Positions 7,054 to 9,413 of a stretch of DNA of 9,413 nucleotides are shown in pieces (position 1 is the stretch's first letter; every line of letters starts with the position of its first letter). Made by a program: the position numbers and the translations under genes. The stretch lies in NCBI GenBank assembly GCA_025774205.1, contig JALGWK010000154.1, positions 1-9,413 of the forward strand, read 5' to 3'. A model generated the notes under the pieces. That model made no database searches, had not been told where the DNA came from, and was given only the letters and a program-made list of their open reading frames with translations. This DNA comes from a bacterium. GTDB taxonomy: Bacteria; Blakebacterota; Blakebacteria; Blakebacterales; Blakebacteraceae.

Positions 7054-7939
7054 GGATCCACGGCACCTGCTTGATGATACCGACGCCCTGGCGATCCGCG
7101 ATCCCTCCGACATGCTCGGCCTGGTGGAGCAGGCCGGGGACCAGTGGCGGGAAGCGGCAGCCGCGGTGGACTCCTTCACGCCGCCGGCTGACTGGCGCCG
7201 TTTTCGACGGGTGGTGGTTGCCGGGATGGGCGGATCGGCGATCGCCGCGGATGTGGCAGCCACCTGGCTGAGCCGGAGATGGCCGGTCTCGATTCAGGTT
7301 GTTCGTGATTATTCCCTCCCTCTCTGGATCGATGAGGAAACGTTTGTGGTCGCCTGTTCCTACTCCGGCAACACCGAGGAGACCCTGTCGGCCTGGCGGG
7401 AAGCAGGCGCCCGGGGAGCGGAGAGGGCGGTCATCACCACCGGGGGTGAACTTGGCCGGGAAGCCGAACAGGAAGGGATCCCGACGATCACGATGGCGGG
7501 CGGATTGCCTCCCCGGGCGGCTTTTCCCACGGCGTTCGTGAGCCTGGTGCGCCTGCTCTCCGGGGTCGGTCCCGAGAGCGATGCTTCACCCGGTGGGAAC
7601 GCCACCCTGGGGGAGCTGGCAGTGATCCCGGAAACGTTGGACAACCTGCGCAGTGAATACGGACGGGAATCTGTCGTGCTCAGCAATCCCGCCAAGGAAC
7701 TGGCCCTGTGGCTGGGGAGAGGGTGGCCGGTGGTCTATGCGCCTGAGTACCCCCTTGCTCCTGTTGCCCTCAGGTGGCGGGGACAGCTGGGCGAAAACGC
7801 CAAGCGGGTTGCTTCCAGCCATCTTCTCCCGGAGATGAACCATAACGAGATCGTGGGCTGGGAAGTCCAGAAAGAGTTCTATCCGGCGACCCGGGTGGTC
7901 ATGATGGGGGATCATCGATATCACCGCCAGACTGCTTGA
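7046..7939 (+). CDS. Bifunctional phosphoglucose/phosphomannose isomerase, frameshifted (N-terminal part)
   Basis: As written this frame gives 297 residues ending early at TGA 7937-7939. It matches the SIS-domain PGI/PMI family: VVVAGMGGSAIAADV (56-70) is the first sugar-phosphate loop, ACSYSGNTEETLSA (103-116) the second, RWRGQLGENAK (243-253) carries the catalytic Glu250, and EMNHNEIVGW (263-272) carries the catalytic His266. Family members interconvert glucose-6-P or mannose-6-P with fructose-6-P. From about residue 287 the frame stops making family sense (GDHRYHRQTA), while the true C-terminus continues in another frame from about 7911. The start ATG 7046 is preferred because AGGAG (7031-7035) lies 10 bases upstream and it overlaps the EI stop by 8 bases, like its neighbours. 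A mannose-type PTS just upstream would supply its substrate. The truncated product should lack the catalytic lysine. Confidence 0.9.
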   Translation: MREDPRHLLDDTDALAIRDPSDMLGLVEQAGDQWREAAAAVDSFTPPADWRRFRRVVVAGMGGSAIAADVAATWLSRRWPVSIQVVRDYSLPLWIDEETFVVACSYSGNTEETLSAWREAGARGAERAVITTGGELGREAEQEGIPTITMAGGLPPRAAFPTAFVSLVRLLSGVGPESDASPGGNATLGELAVIPETLDNLRSEYGRESVVLSNPAKELALWLGRGWPVVYAPEYPLAPVALRWRGQLGENAKRVASSHLLPEMNHNEIVGWEVQKEFYPATRVVMMGDHRYHRQTA

Positions 7940-8120
7940 GGCGGCAGGAGCCTCGGTCCGGCGTGTCTCGACCGATGGAGAGAACCTGCTGACGCGCATG
8001 ATGAACCTGATCATCCTCGGAGACTACACCAGTGTCTATCTCGGGGCTGCCTGGGGGGTGGATCCGACTCCGGTGGAAAAGATAGATCATCTGAAATCGA
8101 ACCTCGCGGAGGCTGATTGA
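7905..8120 (+). pseudogene. Displaced C-terminal segment of the PGI/PMI isomerase (+1 frame)
   Basis: The frame one base ahead of the isomerase is open from 7905 (after TGA 7902-7904) to TGA 8118-8120. It reads IIDITARLLEAAGASVRR, then GENLLTRMMNLIILGDYTSV, YLGAAWGVDPTPVEKIDHLK and SNLAEAD. This is the expected end of the family: the helix after the linker, the LGDYTSVYLA-type segment and the PTPVEKI motif, whose lysine corresponds to the catalytic lysine of characterised archaeal PGI/PMI enzymes. It has no good start of its own (the first in-frame ATG is 7998, inside the domain). Its stop overlaps the next start as TGATG, the same arrangement as other junctions here, which shows this is the original gene end. 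Deleting one base in the G-run 7906-7910 would give an intact gene of 357 residues, though the joint would then lack about ten residues usually found there. Confidence 0.85.
8108..8112 (+). promoter_or_regulatory. Ribosome binding site for the nucleotidyltransferase
   Basis: GGAGG lies 7 bases before ATG 8120, inside the last isomerase codons. The ATG shares one base with the isomerase stop (TGATG), so the gene is set up for translational coupling to a full-length isomerase. A ribosome stopping early at 7939 would not reach this junction. Confidence 0.6.
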
Positions 8121-9112
8121 TGAAGGCCCTGATACCGGTGGCAGGCATTGGCACCCGTCTGCGACCCCACACCTGGACGGTTCCGAAGGCGCTCATCAAC
8201 GTGGCCGGCAAGACCATCCTCGGACACATCATCGACATCCTCCTCGAGGCTGGTATTGAAGAGTACATCTTCGTGACGGGACACATGGGTGATCGGGTGC
8301 GGGAGTGGGCCGAAGAGACCTATGACATTCCCATGGAGTGGGTTGTGCAGAAGGAGATGGCCGGACTCGGCCACGCGGTTCTCCAGGCGGGCAATGAGTT
8401 CGCGGGTGAACCGGTCTTCGTGGTCCTCGGGGATACCATCTTCAAGGCCGACATCGGCGGAGTGGTGGAGCGGGGCGGCAACAGTCTCGGCGTCATGGAA
8501 GTGGACGATCCCCGCCGGTTCGGAGTGGTCGTTGTGGAAGGGGAGAAGGTGGTCAAACTCGTTGAGAAGCCCGATCAGCCGATCAGCCATCTGGCTATCG
8601 CCGGGCTCTACCACATCACCGAGAGCGACCTCCTACTGGCCTCCCTCGAACGTCTCGTGAGTGAGGATATCCGCACTCGCGGTGAATACCAGCTCACCGA
8701 CGCGCTGGCGCTGATGCTGGAGGGGGGCGCCACCTTCAGGACCTTCGCGCTCGACGCCTGGTACGACTGCGGGGTTCCGCAGACAGTTCTCGAGACGAAT
8801 CGAGCTCTGCTCGACACCAGCGGCGGTCAGGTGGCGGAGATCGGGGACCGGACGGTCATCGTTCCCCCCGTGCACATCGGTGAGGGCGCTGAGCTGACCG
8901 GATCGGTAGTGGGACCGCATGTCACGGTAGGAGCCGGAACCGCCATCCTCGGCAGTGTGATACGCGATTCGATCATAGGGCGGAACAGTGTGGTGGATGG
9001 GGCGGTAGTCGAAGCCAGCATCATCGGAGACAACTGCTCGGTGCGCGGACGCCCCCTCTGTCTCAATATCGGTGACTCCTCCATCATCGACCGGGGTGAG
9101 GGCCAGGGATGA
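8120..9112 (+). CDS. Sugar-phosphate nucleotidyltransferase with left-handed beta-helix tail
   Basis: The 330-residue protein starts with the nucleotidyltransferase signature VAGIGTRLRPHTWTVPKALI (7-26), with the nucleotide-binding Gly-x-Gly-Thr-Arg and the Pro-Lys-Ala-Leu element. LGDT (103-106) holds the metal-binding Asp, VEKPDQP (148-154) contacts the sugar phosphate, and WYDCG (214-218) closes the active site. Residues about 245-325 form hexapeptide repeats of a left-handed beta-helix (for example VVGPHVTVGAGT and SIIGRNSVVDGAVV). Such enzymes join an NTP to a sugar-1-phosphate, and this one is closest in style to the long RmlA-like glucose-1-phosphate thymidylyltransferases. The exact nucleotide and sugar cannot be read from the sequence. 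No acetyltransferase function is evident in the tail. It follows the isomerase (TGATG overlap) and its stop overlaps the next start (ATGA). Confidence 0.9.
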   Translation: MKALIPVAGIGTRLRPHTWTVPKALINVAGKTILGHIIDILLEAGIEEYIFVTGHMGDRVREWAEETYDIPMEWVVQKEMAGLGHAVLQAGNEFAGEPVFVVLGDTIFKADIGGVVERGGNSLGVMEVDDPRRFGVVVVEGEKVVKLVEKPDQPISHLAIAGLYHITESDLLLASLERLVSEDIRTRGEYQLTDALALMLEGGATFRTFALDAWYDCGVPQTVLETNRALLDTSGGQVAEIGDRTVIVPPVHIGEGAELTGSVVGPHVTVGAGTAILGSVIRDSIIGRNSVVDGAVVEASIIGDNCSVRGRPLCLNIGDSSIIDRGEGQG

Positions 9113-9413
9113 CGGATCTCCTGGTTGTTGGATCGGTAGCGCTCGACAGCGTCGAGACCCCGTCCGGCAGCGTCGTGGAGGCGCTGGGCGGCTCGGCGAC
9201 CTATTTCTCGGCGGCAGCCTCCCTGCTGACCGGTGTACGGGTGGTGGCGGTGGTCGGAGATGATTTTCCCGAAGAGCACCTCGAAACCCTCAGGAAGCGG
9301 GAGATCGACCTGGAGGGTCTGCAGCGGGTTCCCGGTCGTACTTTCCGGTGGACGGGCCGTTACACCGGTGACCTCAACCAGGCTGTCACACTTGACACCC
9401 AATTAAACGTTTT
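9109..9413 (+). CDS. PfkB-family carbohydrate kinase, N-terminal part (cut by window end)
   Basis: The frame from ATG 9109 is open to the window end, giving about 101 residues of a protein normally near 300. It opens with the ribokinase-like strand LLVVGSVALDSVETPSG. The PfkB signature 1 region then follows (ALGGSATYFSAAASLLTG and RVVAVVGDDFPEE, about 25-56), with the substrate-binding Gly-Gly. Next come LRKREIDLEGLQRVPGRTF and WTGRYTGDLNQAVTLDTQLN. These kinases transfer phosphate from ATP to a sugar or nucleoside hydroxyl. The catalytic Asp and ATP-binding signature 2 lie beyond the window, so activity and substrate are not determined. It shares four bases with the nucleotidyltransferase stop (ATGA), and GAGGG (9098-9102) sits 6 bases before the start, so it belongs to the same operon. 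Confidence 0.88.
   Translation, partial: MTDLLVVGSVALDSVETPSGSVVEALGGSATYFSAAASLLTGVRVVAVVGDDFPEEHLETLRKREIDLEGLQRVPGRTFRWTGRYTGDLNQAVTLDTQLNV

Noticed and set aside
7911-7925. Cluster of short palindromes (ATCGAT, GATATC) at the isomerase break
   Set aside because: Such six-base palindromes are common by chance; no inverted repeat, target duplication or element end is present.
9090-9112. Possible terminator between the nucleotidyltransferase and the PfkB gene
   Set aside because: There is no stem-loop with T-run, and the genes overlap by four bases.

Overview
This is a GC-rich bacterial window with strong G/C bias at third codon positions. Every supported gene lies on the + strand and they are packed tightly, mostly with overlapping stop and start codons (TGATG, ATGA, GTGA). 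It looks like a chromosomal core or metabolic operon from a Gram-negative-type bacterium, because it has a LolA-like periplasmic carrier. The mix of a possible ComB-type phosphatase, a mannose-family PTS with an HPr carrying the HprK serine site, a bifunctional SIS isomerase and a PfkB kinase suggests an uncultivated FCB-type or deltaproteobacteria-like lineage. That placement is inference and weak. I saw no mobile element, CRISPR array, tRNA or rRNA.

Layout. (1) Positions 1-205: C-terminal end of a probable ComB-type 2-phosphosulfolactate phosphatase. (2) 300-2870: FtsK/SpoIIIE DNA translocase with four membrane segments, a long disordered linker, a RecA-like motor and a winged-helix gamma domain. 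(3) 2878-3600: LolA-like secreted protein. (4) 3597-7053: PTS block, with a mannose-family EIIC, then one ORF encoding EIID joined in frame to HPr, then enzyme I. (5) 7046-8120: bifunctional phosphoglucose/phosphomannose isomerase broken by a frameshift near 7906-7939. (6) 8120-9112: sugar-phosphate nucleotidyltransferase with a left-handed beta-helix tail. (7) 9109-end: start of a PfkB-family sugar kinase cut by the window edge. The only gap of any size between genes is 206-299.

How it may work together. EI and HPr would pass phosphate from PEP to a mannose-type permease made of EIIC and EIID. The isomerase would convert mannose-6-P and glucose-6-P to fructose-6-P. The nucleotidyltransferase would activate sugar-1-phosphates, and the PfkB protein would phosphorylate another small substrate. 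The soluble EIIA and EIIB subunits needed for transport are not in the window.

The most notable points are the in-frame EIID-HPr fusion, the unusual HPr C-terminus that runs over the EI start, and the frameshift that cuts a catalytic lysine motif off the isomerase. Together they mean the PTS/isomerase block is either remodelled, decaying, or affected by sequence errors.
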